Source of the DNA: Volvox africanus
Taxonomy: Eukaryota; Chlorophyta; Chlorophyceae; Chlamydomonadales; Volvocaceae
Direction of reading: 5' to 3'
DNA: 64,000 bases
NCBI GenBank assembly: GCA_030268105.1
Contig: BSDZ01000101.1
Span: 806,001-870,000, forward strand
The notes beneath the pieces were generated by a model. That model was given only the letters and a program-made list of their open reading frames with translations, made no database searches and was not told the DNA's origin. Within the stretch, counting starts at the first letter, position 1. Every line of letters starts with the position of its first letter. The position numbers were made by a program, and so were the translations under genes. Of this stretch, positions 12,301-29,800 are shown piece by piece.

Positions 12301-14096
12301 GGATCGAGCGCTGCGCGTTGTCTCTGAGTCCAGCCCTCGCCGGCTACTCCTCCGGCCCACTCGGCTGGTTGTGAGCCCAGCCAAACCAGACTCGGCCAAC
12401 CCTGACGCGCCTACGACGGATTCTGTCTCTCGTACCAGAACCTGCCCTGCCCGCCCTGCGCCGGAAGCAGCACGTGACGAGGACTCACGCGCCACTGGCG
12501 GCAGGGACAGCATCACCGATGGCCGTGGTGGCCGTAGTTATGGTATTGCAGGCTGCGGTGGCGTCCATTTCGGCGGTGGCAGGTCGAAACACTGTGGCTT
12601 ATCCGAGCTAAAGCCGTCGCAGCTGACTGGTGTTGCGTGGGCTGCTGTGCAGCTGAATGAGGCATTGGGGCAGGAGGGCGTCACGGCCGTGTGGGCAGCG
12701 CAGCTGTTCGCTGCCACGCAGACGAAGCTGTGCCGTTTCAGGTAGAGTGAGATGAGGAGGTGTCGCGCATGTACTAAGGATCGACAAATTGACACGATGG
12801 CGTTTGTATTCAGGAGGGCTTTCCGGGTCTTTGTGCGGGCGCAGCTGTCTTAACTTGTTTGTCAATGTCTTGCTTTTTACCTTGACCCACAGCCCCTCGC
12901 AGCTGGTGGACCTGATGTGGAGCATCGGCCGTGGCCGCCGTGTGCCCACTGGACCCTGGCGTCGCGAGATGGCAGCTGCACTGTTGGCGGCGGCACCACG
13001 GCTAGTGCCCTGGCAGGCCGCACGAGCCGCGGCGGCCCTTGCGAAGTTGCGTGTTACAGTGCCATACAAGGTAATATACCCTTTACAAAGTACACATCGA
13101 TGCATAAGTGAAATTGGTTTAGTATCATTTCCTCAACTATGCTAGGCCAGGTATGGTGCATTGGATATCCAGATTGGATATCAAGATTTTTTCTTTGTCC
13201 CATGTAAGTCTTGACAACCCGCCATGCATGTATAGTAGGCTCCGCCTATTTGTGTCTGGCCGCTTCCAATTCAGGTGGCGAGTGCAATGCTTGCTGCGCT
13301 ATATGGAAATCTTACAGCGGCGCAGGCGTCTGACGTGGCGGCAATGGTTTGGGCGCTGCCGTACATCACGTACCCGTACACTGAGCTATTCGTGCGCAGG
13401 CACAGGAGGTACGACGGCTGCTGCAGCACTGCAGCAAAGATAAAGGTGCAGTATACAGCTGCACGCTGCGGGGCGATTACCTGTGGGATATAATCCACGT
13501 TGTGGGGTTGAATGGGAATCACAGCTTCATTGCCACATGCCTTCAGCGTGTTTGAGTATGGCTTATTTGGCTTATTCTGCCCAGTCTTCAATATTACATG
13601 TACCCACTGCATTCATCCTTGCCCTGCCACCGTTCCTTATTACTGTTTTCGTTCAGATTGCTGCTGGATTTTGCTATTGTCACGCAAGCGTCATTACCGT
13701 CCCTGAACCCGTCTCAGTTAGTGCAGCTCGTGGACGGGTTTGCACGATTGCAGCAATTGCCAGGGGCGGAATGGATGCGGCAACACAGGTGTGTCGCAGA
13801 TTAGGGGCCGTGGGCATTGCGCCTATTGGAAATTCGTCAACTTTGTTATACGTGATCCGAGTGAATAAATGTATCTTGCAATATGATGCATGGCCTCTGG
13901 CTCGGTTATCAAGACAGACGTTCGTGACGCTTGGTTTTCCATACTTGCCGCTGCGAACATGTTTATCCCGGATCGTCACCTTGATCTGTAATCTTGCTTC
14001 ATATCCAGGGAGGCCTGCATTCGCCTGAAGTCCCGCTTCTCGGAGGTCAATCGACGCAAGATTCGACAGGCTTACGCGTTAATGCTCAACCTCTAG
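9365..14096 (+). CDS. helical-repeat RNA-binding-type protein, OPR/FASTK-like
   Basis: Six exons close in frame to 1160 aa: 9365-11857, 12284-12741, 12893-13070, 13275-13408, 13657-13788 and 14009-14096. The first 800 or so residues are mostly low complexity, with a Lys-rich patch (KQKKKQR) and one helical stretch near LAWTNDEVATLLWRV. The last 350 residues hold degenerate alpha-helical repeats with the signature (S/N)PSQL-V-L-W: LDPSNAADMLWAFAMLG, LKPSQLTGVAWAAVQL, SPSQLVDLMWSIGRG, LTAAQASDVAAMVWALP and LNPSQLVQLVDGFARL. Such repeats are typical of green-algal OPR and related FASTK-like solenoids that control organelle mRNA stability or translation. Organelle targeting is plausible, but I cannot verify a transit peptide. 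The start is the first ATG of the long ORF, and an upstream exon cannot be excluded. No RAP domain was seen. Family call moderate, RNA target unknown. Confidence 0.6.
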
Positions 14097-14224
14097 CTCT
14101 GCCCTGCTGCACAGCCCTTGGGGATTCACGCGTACCGAAGACTGCCATCATATCATTCAATCCAATATTCCCATGATGGCTGCTGCAATTTGCCAGCAGC
14201 TGGCTTACAAGGCATGGATACAAT

Positions 14225-14229
14225 TGTAA
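14225..14229 (+). promoter_or_regulatory. TGTAA poly(A) signal, helical-repeat gene
   Basis: A TGTAA pentamer, the standard volvocine polyadenylation signal, lies 129 nt after the stop codon of the plus-strand helical-repeat gene. The gene converges on the primase gene, so a short 3' UTR is expected. Confidence 0.5.
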
Positions 14230-14513
14230 ATGCTTCACCGGGTGGTATTGACAAATGCAAGCTAACAACAGTTTTCAGTAGAACCTAGTACGTCACGTAG
14301 CGTTTTTTGCGCACGCAGTGATAACATGGTTCGTCAACAACAAGGATGCTCGAAACGCCATATGCCAATACGCCCAATGTATACATGTACGTCAATACAG
14401 GTATATCAGGCCGTCATATGAACAGCCAGTACCCCCTGTTGATGATAATCGTAAACATCGCAGTGACATGGATGTGCAGGTAACGAGTGTGAGCGTAGTA
14501 ATTTGGAACCTGC

Positions 14514-14518
14514 TTACA
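14514..14518 (-). promoter_or_regulatory. TGTAA poly(A) signal, primase gene
   Basis: TTACA on the plus strand reads TGTAA on the minus strand, 58 nt beyond the primase stop codon. Its position suits the 3' end of the primase transcript in the 480-bp convergent gap. Confidence 0.45.
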
Positions 14519-14575
14519 GACTGCAGAGATGTATCGATTGATTTTAAACACACCATGTACGGCAAATAAGCAATA

Positions 14576-19894
<5,319 letters not shown>

Positions 19895-21018
19895 CCCTGA
19901 TACAAGTCAAACAGTATCGTGTCGAACAGTAAGTTCCTAGTCAGCTGTCGTCGCTCCTTTATTTCTCTGGCATGTAGGGCGACCTAATATGGATGGTAGC
20001 TTGATCGGTGCTGTAGAAAGAGGATCTACAACTTGAGTAAAACATTACAGACCAAAGGATCAGTACGGAAAGCTTCATTTCGCGCCTTTATACCTGTCCG
20101 TATAAACCGAAAGTACAATGACAGTTTGCTCTCGCAGCCTTGACGCTGCTTACGCTTGTATTGATCATGCGCTATATGACGGCATTACATTAAAAATTGA
20201 TATTTTAAAAAATTCTTGAGAACGGCGAAATTAAACATATTGTGCTTGGAAGTACTAGCCGCATTCTGCTCTGGCCGGATTGAAGGGCAATGGCTGCGCT
20301 GTCGTGTCATATTGGCACAGTGGATCTGCAAAAAAAAGTATCTTGTTCGAGCTCTTTGAAGTCCAAAGGTTGACATGCAGCGCTAACGGTGACCACCCAG
20401 TGATGTTCTCTTTCGGGACACGATCGTACACGGCTCTTCCCTTCCCGGCCGCTTTGATGCCAATTAAATACGAAACGGACCATGACTCAGATTAGCCCAT
20501 CTATATTGAACACGGTCTCTCGCCCCACAAGTTTAGCTGTTACAAGAGCGGCAGCTGCATACCTGACATTCACCCCATCTTCGCATCTACAGCCATTACC
20601 TATCATACCCTAGGCGGCACAGGACTGGGGTTTCTCCTAAAATAGGGACAGTACGGGGTCACGAAGCCAGGTCAGCAGGTCCAGACGCCTTGAATGAAAA
20701 CAACCGCCCAGCATGAACGCCAATGATTACCTTATCCTTACTCAGTGCGATCTTAAGTTATCATAAAGTGACATGCCTCTAGGGAAACTCGTTATACGGC
20801 ACCTTTCATCGCAAGAAGTTGGGTGAGGCGTCTAAGGAAGATAACAGTTTTCTGTACATGGGATAAAATACCATGCTTTTGATTGTGCTAACAATCCTGT
20901 CCGCATCTTGGCAAGAGTACGGTCAGAATGGACCATACTCTTTGACTAAGCAGTATTCCATTCAACAAATATAATGAGTGAGCCTTCATGTTAAAAGCAT
21001 ACCTTAGCTTATGCAGGC
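19895..21018. other. divergent intergenic region
   Basis: This is 1.1 kb of relatively AT-rich sequence between the start codons of the minus-strand primase gene and the plus-strand low-complexity gene. It should contain both promoters. I see no coding motif, repeat or RNA gene in it. Confidence 0.5.
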
Positions 21019-23404
21019 ATGGAACAAGAACTTGATGGGGACTCTCCAAATGACAGCAAGTCTGCAGTTTCCCAGGATTTCAATGTTCCAAATACGCATC
21101 TGCTGAGAAGTTCATTTTCAATGAAGCCCAGGCCACCTTCGGGCTCACCAGAAGACGTAAAACGGAAGTTGCCCAGGCCTCCAAAGGTTTTACCCCGGCT
21201 CTTGCGTCAGGCACCTGTGGGCCTTAATGCGAACTTGAGAGGATTTCGAGAATCTGAAACAGATGGCGATTATGGAGAAGCAGCGGACGCGAGTTACGGC
21301 ATTAGTCCAACCGCCAAGCGCACCACAACCCCTGGTCAGACTGCGCCGCATCTAACATCAGAGCAACAGGTAACGCTCATACTTTTGAACTTTGGAAGGG
21401 ATATAGCTGATACAGATGATGCTTTCAGGAAGGCTCGAGACTTGAACCGTCTGCGTCTGGGTAACGGACGTCCACCCGTTTCGTATGGGCCACCGGAATT
21501 TCTGTTTTTTTGGCTATAAAACTCGCTTTGAACTTTTCCTTGCTTGGGGATAGCCGCGATGCAAGGCCCACCGCAAGGTTCCATGACGCCGTCTACGACC
21601 ACACGACTTTCCTTCGCGCAAACCTAAGATGTGATCACGTTTGCCGATTTTGTTTGGTAGGTAAGGACGCCCCCTGCCACCCGCCCTGCAGGCTCTTATC
21701 TTCCGTTGCAAGCCGAAGCCGTCACGCCCATCCATTTCAGACTCAGATGCCTCACTTCCGGCGGCCGCGAGTCCCACTGCCATGCCTCCAAAGTGCCAGG
21801 AAGGCCTGTGCTCAGTGTACAGCGTCACACGTACGTCGTCATGCCACTTGAGCGACGGCATGCGGACACCTGGGCCAGAGCTGCAGCAGTCTCCTCAGCT
21901 GCGACAGCAACTTTCCATCCAGCAGCAACAGCAGCAGCAGTCATTGACACCGCAGCGTCAGTCATTGGTGCTACCACGGCAGGCTTCTATGTTGCAGCAG
22001 CAGCATTTGATGCTGCAGCGGCAGACGCAGGGTTCTCCCCATCTGATCCGCCAGGGGCAAGCTCTTATCCCCTCTGGTGCACTCATACACTTGGTGGACT
22101 CGGATGGGTCTAGCGACACACAGTATGGTTGCTCCAAAGCAAGCGCCGGTTCATATGACGTGCGCTCGCTGCCGAGCAGATCGACTACTCCCACCGGCCG
22201 CAGTGTGTCGATTTTTCATTCGCGCCGGGACTCCCAGGGATGGGTGGGTTTACATCCGGCCACTGGCATGGGCAGTGGTGGTTGCGGAAACACAGTTTTT
22301 AACGCGACGAGCGGCTTAGCAACCGCCAGCGCTGAGGCATCTGGTGCCACCACAGTTGCTGGGAGCAGTGTCGATGTAGGCATAGCTGTCTCGGCGCCGA
22401 TCGTTAGTACAAGTTTTCCAGCAGCGTATATTGTTGGGGACGGCAGTGGCAGCAGCCTGCCCGGCGGCAGCAGCATCCGTAGCCCACTGGCGTCGCCTCT
22501 ATCGGCACCATCATTACATGGAACTCAAAGGCTAAGCATTTGCCGTTCCGCCTTCTTCCAGAGTCCCTGCGTTCATGCGCCGGTGGCACCGGGCTCACCC
22601 CAAGCGCCCCCAGCGCCAGTGTCACCCGGCACTCCCTCGCCCCCGCCCCAGCACAGCCCAAGCCTCAATCATCACAAGCAACATGCGACAGTGATATCAG
22701 CGAACGTTACTACGCAAGGAGAACTCGCCAGCAGCTACGGAAGAGCTCGAAGCCCGTCCCGGCGCCTCCTGGGTCCGGTGGGGTTCAGTGGGAGGGGTGC
22801 AGGCGCCGGAGGCAGCGGAGCACCCTCCGGTGCAGTCGTGGCGCAAATCCTCGAGCGCAGTGGTGGCGGCAGCAGTCCACTACCAAAGCTGTTTTCATCG
22901 TTTACATCTGGACAATCTTTTTCAGGTCCAATAGCGCCGGCGACGGGTTTGTGGCCCCAAAGTACCGCTGCCAGTGGTGGCAATGAGATCGGCCCTGAAG
23001 ACGGTGAACTTATTGTGACGCGGCGTTCCTGCAGCGCCATTGCTGCAGTCATGGGAGGTGGCCTTCCCGCGCGAGGGGCGCCGGACAGAAGTGAAAGCTC
23101 TGGGAGAACCAGTACCGTCCTGACGAACGGAAACGAAAATGATTACGAGTGTAGACAAGGTGGGGTTGTCAGGGCAGCCGCCGCCCCCGCAGGGCAAGGG
23201 GCCAGTGCCGACACCCACAGGGACGAAGGAGGTCGTCAGTCGTTCAACCTTGGCGAGTTGTTGAAGGAATATGAGTACGAGGGACCCTTGAGTGCGGCCG
23301 CACGGCAGCTAGCCGCGCTTCATCGTGCCCACGAAAAATCCAAGGCTCAAAGAGGCCTAATAAGTAAGAGACGCATGTGTGAGCGAGGACGTTGCTGCCT
23401 TTGA
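21019..23404 (+). CDS. low-complexity Ser/Gln/Ala-rich protein, function unknown
   Basis: Proposed exons 21019-21369 and 21692-23404 join in phase 0 to give 687 aa. The donor follows HLTSEQQ, and the acceptor precedes ALIFRCKPKPSRPS. The first part is charged and Pro-rich (RKLPRPPKVLPRLLRQ). The middle has a Gln-rich region with a seven-Gln run and repeated LQ/RQ units. The rest is Ser/Gly/Ala/Pro-rich. A conserved-looking helical patch near the C-terminus reads NLGELLKEYEYEGPL, then AARQLAALHRAH. No known domain, signal peptide or TM segment is evident. The last codons could instead be spliced at 23363 to an exon at 23417, giving a slightly different C-terminus. It resembles disordered regulatory or scaffold proteins common in volvocine algae. 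I cannot assign a function. Confidence 0.55.
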
Positions 23405-25658
23405 ATTTTGCTCCAGGTTTCGTTTGCGGCCACTAACACGGCGACGGCACAGCTCCAGACGTTCCCACGAAGGACGCGCCAAACGTTCATGCAGCTAAAC
23501 ATTAGGTCTCTCCCCCCAACTTTGCTGTGCTCCTTCTTTCGTGATTCGCACCTTCGCCGCATTCCCGATCGCTGAGATATGCCGCCGCAATCGCTCAATG
23601 TTAAGTGGGCCAGATTTCCGCCTGCTCTGCTTCCCCCCCGGTCGCACCGTGATTGCACAGAGGGGCAGCCAAGCGAACGCCAAGGCCCCAGCAGCCGCTG
23701 GCGATCAGCCCGGACCGGCCGCGGATAAATCCTGACTGAACCCTCTTCAACCCCCACGCCGCACTGCGAAGAGGACCTCGTCAGCTGCCAAACCAGAAAC
23801 ATTCCCGATCCGGAGGTCTTTCCTATGCGCACTTAAAAGCCAAGGATCTGGCGTTGTAGCAGTAGCAGTACGAGCAGCGATTGCTGCTGCTGCAGGGCTT
23901 GCACCGAAAAGGGTCGCAGCTAGTTAGCAGAAAATATGTGCTTTCCATGGGACTACCTATCCTGCGCGCTAGGAGCTTGGGCTGTTGCCGTTGTGTTCGG
24001 GTATGAAGGACAAGTTGCTCACCTTGCTGCCACAGTGGGGAACTGACCTGTACAGTAACATGATTGCCTGCTGACACGTCTGCATAACAATAACCAGCGC
24101 TTACTAGGCCACGGTCCCTGGCCCCATCAAATTAATCATCACAGTGGCTGCCGCTACCATTAATATCACACCCTCTCGCCACCGCCTTAACCCTCGTGTA
24201 GTGGGACCCAACGATCCGTCGGTGGGTGTGTTGCACGGAACGAAATGCCAGAAATGAAACATTTCAAAGTTGATACTCGCTGCATTGACTGCTTCTGATT
24301 GATTCAGAAACATCGATGGGAGTGTGAGGGCCAGGGTGACTCGATTCGTGCTCATGCATCCATGGGTAAGAAAATTTGCAAGCAATGCACCGAATTTATA
24401 AATAATCATATAATTAGAGGCCAGTGGTTCAGGTTGTGGCAGGCCCACGGGGAAGGCGCACAGGGTGGAGCATAACGGGTGGGGATAACGACATGCACAA
24501 GCCATATGCTCATATGCTTGCTGGATTGTTGTAGGCAATACAACCGCGTATGTTAATGCAGCACTGTTGAAATAAGGGTGCTGCACAGAGCGAGGAGAGC
24601 ACTATTGATTGGAGGATTGGGAGGAACGTTGACTATGGTAGGTCCGGGACTTGGTCTGGGCACTTGTTGGGGAATCATCGGTGGTTTTCCATGGCTGGCT
24701 GGACTACTGGCCATGAAATCCCGGGTAACCCTGTATGATGGCAGTACCTGACTGTGCTGGTGACTGTCCTCATCCTGCACTCTTCCTTACTGGGTAATGG
24801 CTGCCGTTTTCGAACATACTATTTGCTGTGTCCTTGCTTGTCCTGGGTTCTCTTTCTCGGATTTGCAGTACTGCGTAATTCTGTCACAAACGGGATTGTG
24901 ATGTGACTGCAATAAACAATTGCTCGCGTACATGATTGTATTACCATATAAGTACCCGGATGCACTGAGCGCCATGAAAAGGCATCTACTATGGAGGCCG
25001 AAGCAGCCCTGGAACGGTTGATGGCCAAACATTCTCTATGTTGTGCGTGGTGTGGTGTGGATGCTGCCTCGATCTGACGTGACGCCTACCTTGTCTCTTG
25101 CCGGCATATAATACATGCTTCATGATGCAACAATGATTATTCGGTGCTTCTGTTTTAAGTATACCAGACCGAATTGCAGGTCCTGATTATTAGGCTTCGA
25201 TAATTGCATCTTGACAGATATGACGGGGGCATCCCCACTGCCGGTCCTTGCTAACTAATGCTCAGCTCTCACCCATGTTGCTTTCCAAGTTAGCTGTGTG
25301 GGGAGAGGAACACTCGTGAGGGCTGCACATTCTGCCTTCCTCGCACCACTGGATATCGCTCTAGCACCCGTAACTGAATCCTGGGGCTCAGGTGGTGACA
25401 TAGACATAGCTAACATAGCTGCAGCGGTGTGGTGTGATGGACGTGCAGCGTGGTGGGCACCATTCGATGTCACCAGGCATTCCATGGTGGTGGGAACCAA
25501 GGAAAACAGGAGTGGCAACAAATTACATGGCAGCCATCAGTGGGAGATTTGTAGAAATTCTAAAGGAAGAGGCAAATTTTGATCAGGGGGGAATCGGGAA
25601 ATAGGAGGTATGCACATGGTTCCAGTAGCAGCCAGCATTAGCTGTGATTAGCATGCAG

Positions 25659-25810
25659 GAGGACTGTGCCAAGTCAAGGGCCTGTAAACTGTTTCATATT
25701 GGCTGCGTCATTGGAATGTTCAAAGGGATATTGTTGTGAAGCTGTATCATGTTTAAATTTCAATGACGCAGCCAATGTGTAACAGGTTATAGGCCCTTGG
25801 CACAATCCTG
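25659..25810. repeat. imperfect inverted repeat (long hairpin)
   Basis: The left arm (about 25659-25714) and right arm (about 25759-25810) are complementary over about 50 nt with a few mismatches and one small bulge, separated by a 44-nt loop. The cores GGCTGCGTCATTG and CAATGACGCAGCC pair perfectly, as do the GTGCCAA/TTGGCAC ends. The form fits a MITE or a long small-RNA precursor hairpin; the sequence alone does not decide between them. Confidence 0.8.
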
Positions 25811-26433
25811 CTACTGGCCACATACAGCCAGTGCTGACCTCCCCAGGAACCACAAGCATATCCTAATAACCTGGTCAGTTACTTTAATTCATATCATTTT
25901 GAGGCAAACAGAGGCGGAACACCCGCAATCAGGTTAGACAACAAACTGTGAAGACTAGCTAGTGGGTTGCCACATTGCGGCTGCCGTCTGGGAGTGAGGA
26001 AAAGGTTATCAAATTCTGATGTATAAACTGGTAAAGCACGACTCAAACGTACGACTGCAGACATCCCCGTACTATACACAGAGACATTGTCAAGCTGTTC
26101 ACGTTGGCACATCCACCCTGGTGCTTGTCGAATAAATTGCTTATACCACTTGCAGTAATATCTTCGGATACAGATGTTTTCATATCCAGTTCAGCTACGA
26201 CCGTCAAGGTGAGGACACACTTATCAACGTTTTTCTTGAGTCTGGCAATTGCCTTTAACGAACCACTCCAAACATTTTGGTGGGAACCGACAGCCCCTGG
26301 TTACCACATAGCTTCGTTTCTGGAACGACTCTTCTGTTACTGCGGGCGCAGCCCCTCTTCCCGCTACTTGAAATCTGTTCTTAAGCTATATAATAGCTTG
26401 TATTTGGCCTTAGTATAGATGCATAACAAAAGT

Positions 26434-26438
26434 TTACA
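26434..26438 (-). promoter_or_regulatory. TGTAA poly(A) signal, probably POLD4
   Basis: TTACA on the plus strand is TGTAA on the minus strand, 453 nt past the POLD4 stop. It is a plausible 3' end signal, although the implied 3' UTR is long compared with the coding sequence. Confidence 0.35.
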
Positions 26439-26890
26439 TTTTCCCAAGCTCTATGCGAAAAAGGGTAAGGGTTGTGGACGCCTCCTGAAATTCTTAATAG
26501 TATGCACAGGTCTGGATGTACCGGATGCAGCCCGAGGGCCTAGCTGAGGTACACATAAGAATATGGCCATTGCTTTGACAACCGTGGACCAGTCCTTACT
26601 ATTATTTTATACACTGCAGGGGATTCGTAGGGCAGCGCCTATGGAGCAACTCAAGACAAAAAACCCACCGGTGGCCAAGCAACACCTATGTACGAGGAGG
26701 TTCCTTATGAATCCGGCCGAACAAATACATGGATTCTTCAGCAGCCGTCTCGCCGTGCATTAGAGACATCACACCAAATACAATCTGCACCCAGGGCAAA
26801 GGCCAGTATGCAGTCCTACCAAAGTGCAGCGCACTGTAGCACTCGGCGGCATGCTGCGGCATGCGGATGTGCAGTTGTGAACACAGCTGC

Positions 26891-27794
26891 TTATATGCGC
26901 TCATGCCAAATGCAGCAGTCCGCCGAGGATCCGGCACCTCCCAGCGCCATGATGATGTCACGGATCTCCATGGGCGGGTTGAGACCAAACTTCTTGGCTC
27001 GCTCCCATCTGCGCCCCGTGTGACCCCCAGCCCACATCCACGCGGACATGTACCGCAGGCCACCGAGGAAGCAGACAGGAGGGGGACACGGGCCAAAGCG
27101 GATCATGGTCAAGTATTTTAGTGCGGATAAGGCATTCTATGATGATGCAGTACCGATACCGACAGCAGTCATATCATGCCTCCAATCTTCCAAAGCAGCT
27201 GCAGGATTGGAGACAAGTGGGGGACTGATCAAAGCCGCTTGGATGGACTGGCTTTAATAGAGGTTTGTGGAATGGTCTATATTCCCTGCACTGTAGCTTC
27301 AAAAACCAGGATTCGTTGGGAATAGCTGCCTTCATGTCCATTATTCAAGCTCCCCATGGCAACCCACCGCTCAAGCCGGGTAATTCCAGCACATGGACCG
27401 AATTTGGATTGCAGGTCGAACCTCCTCAGTTTCTGCTCATCCTCGCTCAAGTCCGCTGCACGAGTACAGCAGAGGTAACCAGTCACGCAACGCAACATGC
27501 AACAGGTTCATTATACATATATAAAGCTCTAGTAACCTGATGCAATTTATTGGAATGATGATATAGATGTCGCAGAGACAGGCAGACAAACACCCACAAA
27601 GTTCAGAAGCTCCCTTGCTAACCTCTTGAGATTGCACCATCACCTTTGCTCCTAGCAACAACTTCTGGGGCCGGTACCTCGCACTCTTCACGTCGGCGTT
27701 TTTTTTGCTTGGTCTTATCGTAGCTTGGTGCCGATGTTGCCTTTACCGACCGATAAAGGGTTGAAAGCTTAGTATTTTTTTTGCTGCTCATCAT
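26891..27794 (-). CDS. POLD4: DNA polymerase delta subunit 4 (p12)
   Basis: Three exons (27794-27623, 27455-27368 and 27008-26891) close in frame to 125 aa. The C-terminal half carries the family core: LRRFDLQSKFGPCAGITRL, then ERWERAKKFGLNPPMEIRDI and a terminal IWHERI. It matches animal p12, where FDL-x4-GPC-GITRL-RW-RA-GL-PP-E is diagnostic. The N-terminus begins MMSSKKNTKLSTLYRSVK and is followed by a basic run KQKKRRR, comparable with the PCNA-binding basic N-terminus of human p12; the exact PIP-box equivalent is inference. The subunit stabilises Pol delta and modulates its fidelity at the replication fork and in repair. The length is close to the usual 107-130 aa. Either of two adjacent ATGs (27794 or 27791) could initiate. 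The primase large-subunit gene lies about 7 kb away. Confidence 0.93.
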
Positions 27795-29800
27795 ATTGAC
27801 TTAACGCCAGTGCTTTTACCCAAATCTAAAAAAAGCATAATGCAGCAACCGAATGTCTGCCTGGTAGTATTCCAGGCAGCTTCAAGGATACCGAAATATT
27901 TGGATGGTTTGAGGAGTTAATTATTACTACTATTATTACTTTAAAAGGTCAGTTTTTGGATAAACTGTCCAAATGCCCACGTAGCCACGTTAGTGTGACG
28001 GGCGGTAGACAGTTGGTTCGGTTACAGAACGGCGCTTTGCGTATTCAAGGACCCAAATGAACCATGCACCCATCTTGTCCCGCCACCCTTTCATCATCGC
28101 GATCATAATTATAAATTCGTGAAACGTTTTACAAGGCACGCTTAGCTATGCATGTACCGCGTCAACCTGCGCCCACGTCGCTAGCGGCTCAGCATGCCCC
28201 TATATTCGCCATTCATACTCCCGTGCAAAGCATTCACCTATTTCGTTCAACAAGGATATAAAATGTTTGGGTATAGATGGGTGGATCTGGGGATAGGTTA
28301 CATTGGACTTGGGCGTCACCTTGGAGACCGGCAGAGTATCTTGCTCTGGAGCCCGGTGACAAAGTTCGTAAACTGACTCACGGGTCACTTACAAAGCTTG
28401 TCCCTGAAGCGATTCGTTTCATGCGCACAACTTTAAGGGGTATGAAGCACGTTAGTATTCAGTGAGTTGATGTGCAATCTATCAGCGTATTATGGTGAGA
28501 CACAAGTCCGGACTGAATTCTAAAACGGCAAGGCGCCAATACGTCCCACTACCTGCCAACCCGAGAAAGGCGCGAACGTTGCAATACGAGCCACCAGGAG
28601 CAACATGACTCTTTCGGCCCAGCATTAATCTCATCGTTGTTTTCGGGGCTCCGGCTCCTCGGCTGCCCGAATGATCAAGGCGGATATCAAGTATTGGCTT
28701 CGGAATCACCTCTCACACGACACCGCTTCTGCTGATTGCCACAGATCGGAGGCCGGGAAAGGCAGCTAGAAAACACCTTACCAGGCTTGCCTGATGACTC
28801 AAAATTGGCATTTCTACAGAGTGACTCTTGGGCACGTGACATACAGCCCCACGGCCCACGCCTCAGGTTAATGGCCACAAACGAGGCGAGACAAGATTGG
28901 CATGGACAATCACCCTAAAGCCTGAACAAAGTCGCCAGCTACTCCCCAGACTACTTCAGTTTTGCAGGATAGGCTGCTGCGCTCATCATGACCGGCTTTG
29001 GGCGGCGTTTTTATATCTATCCGTATTTTGATTTCTAAGATCGGCACTTCCCAAAACATAAAGGCTGGCGGGGAAGCTCACCCTAGGCGTACCCCATCAT
29101 CTGGAGGATGACACTGTAGTTCAATACTCCTCATCCTCCAATCCACGTCCCACATCATAGCGGCCGAAGCTATGCCTATCATGATGAACGCTCAAACCCC
29201 TCAAAATGCTCTTGTCCTTACAGGCTCTCTCTAATTCTGCAAGGGGCGGCCCGGCAAGGGTTGCGGCATCAGCACCCTAATGTGCATGTGCCAACCCCCA
29301 GCCAGTGCACAAGGGATAACATAATTTCGCCATGAGGCTGATGACACCGCAACTTAAAAAAAGCCTTTTCACATGTCCTGACGGCATGTGTACCCCCATC
29401 CTATCCGTCTGGCTAGCATCGCTGATGCCATGGAGCATGATGCTGACATAATAAAAATCCTTCCCTTTCAAATTGTTGCATTCATCCGTTCCATTCGTCC
29501 CTTGTGCCTTCACCGCGCGCAGCATGGCCAAAGGCCGCCAATCCATTTCTAGACCACCACAACTGCCGGCACATCAGTGACCGGTTAACCCAACCCAAAC
29601 GGCCACTTGCACATTCCGCTTCCACGCTTAATTAGCTCAATGGCTGCAATAACCATCCAGCCTCTCTCGTAAAAGAGGCCTGACGACGTGAGCTTTGTGC
29701 CAATGTCGCGATTCGGTGATGCTGCGAGGTGTGGAGCTGCCACAGCTTTCCGATAAGCCCTTTCGGATTTCCTTCGGACTCCAACCCCATGTACGAGTTG
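27795..29800. other. intergenic stretch, no gene recognised
   Basis: These 2 kb hold the presumed POLD4 promoter at the low end and the 3' UTR of the SPL-like/ankyrin gene at the high end. Several short ORFs (for example 29277-29546 minus) have no recognisable content. A candidate minus-strand TGTAA lies at 29218-29222, 579 nt beyond the stop at 29801. Confidence 0.45.

Larger units (their letters stand above)
23405..26890. other. long region without a recognised gene
   Basis: About 3.5 kb follows the low-complexity gene and precedes the POLD4 stop codon. Base composition is more AT-rich than in the coding regions. Short ORFs on both strands (for example 24104-24586 minus, 26104-26418 plus) show no domain and do not join in frame. 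The low end should include the 3' UTR of the plus-strand gene, and about 26430-26890 is probably the POLD4 3' UTR. The inverted repeat at 25659-25810 is listed separately. Decayed transposon sequence is possible, but I saw no terminal repeats or recognisable transposase. Confidence 0.45.

Noticed and set aside
13483..14028. 181-aa plus-strand ORF with hydrophobic segments
   Set aside because: It crosses introns of the helical-repeat gene; the phase-consistent exons use different frames.
24104..24586. 160-aa minus-strand ORF considered as a membrane protein or retroelement fragment
   Set aside because: No conserved motif; neighbouring ORFs do not connect in frame; the composition looks noncoding.
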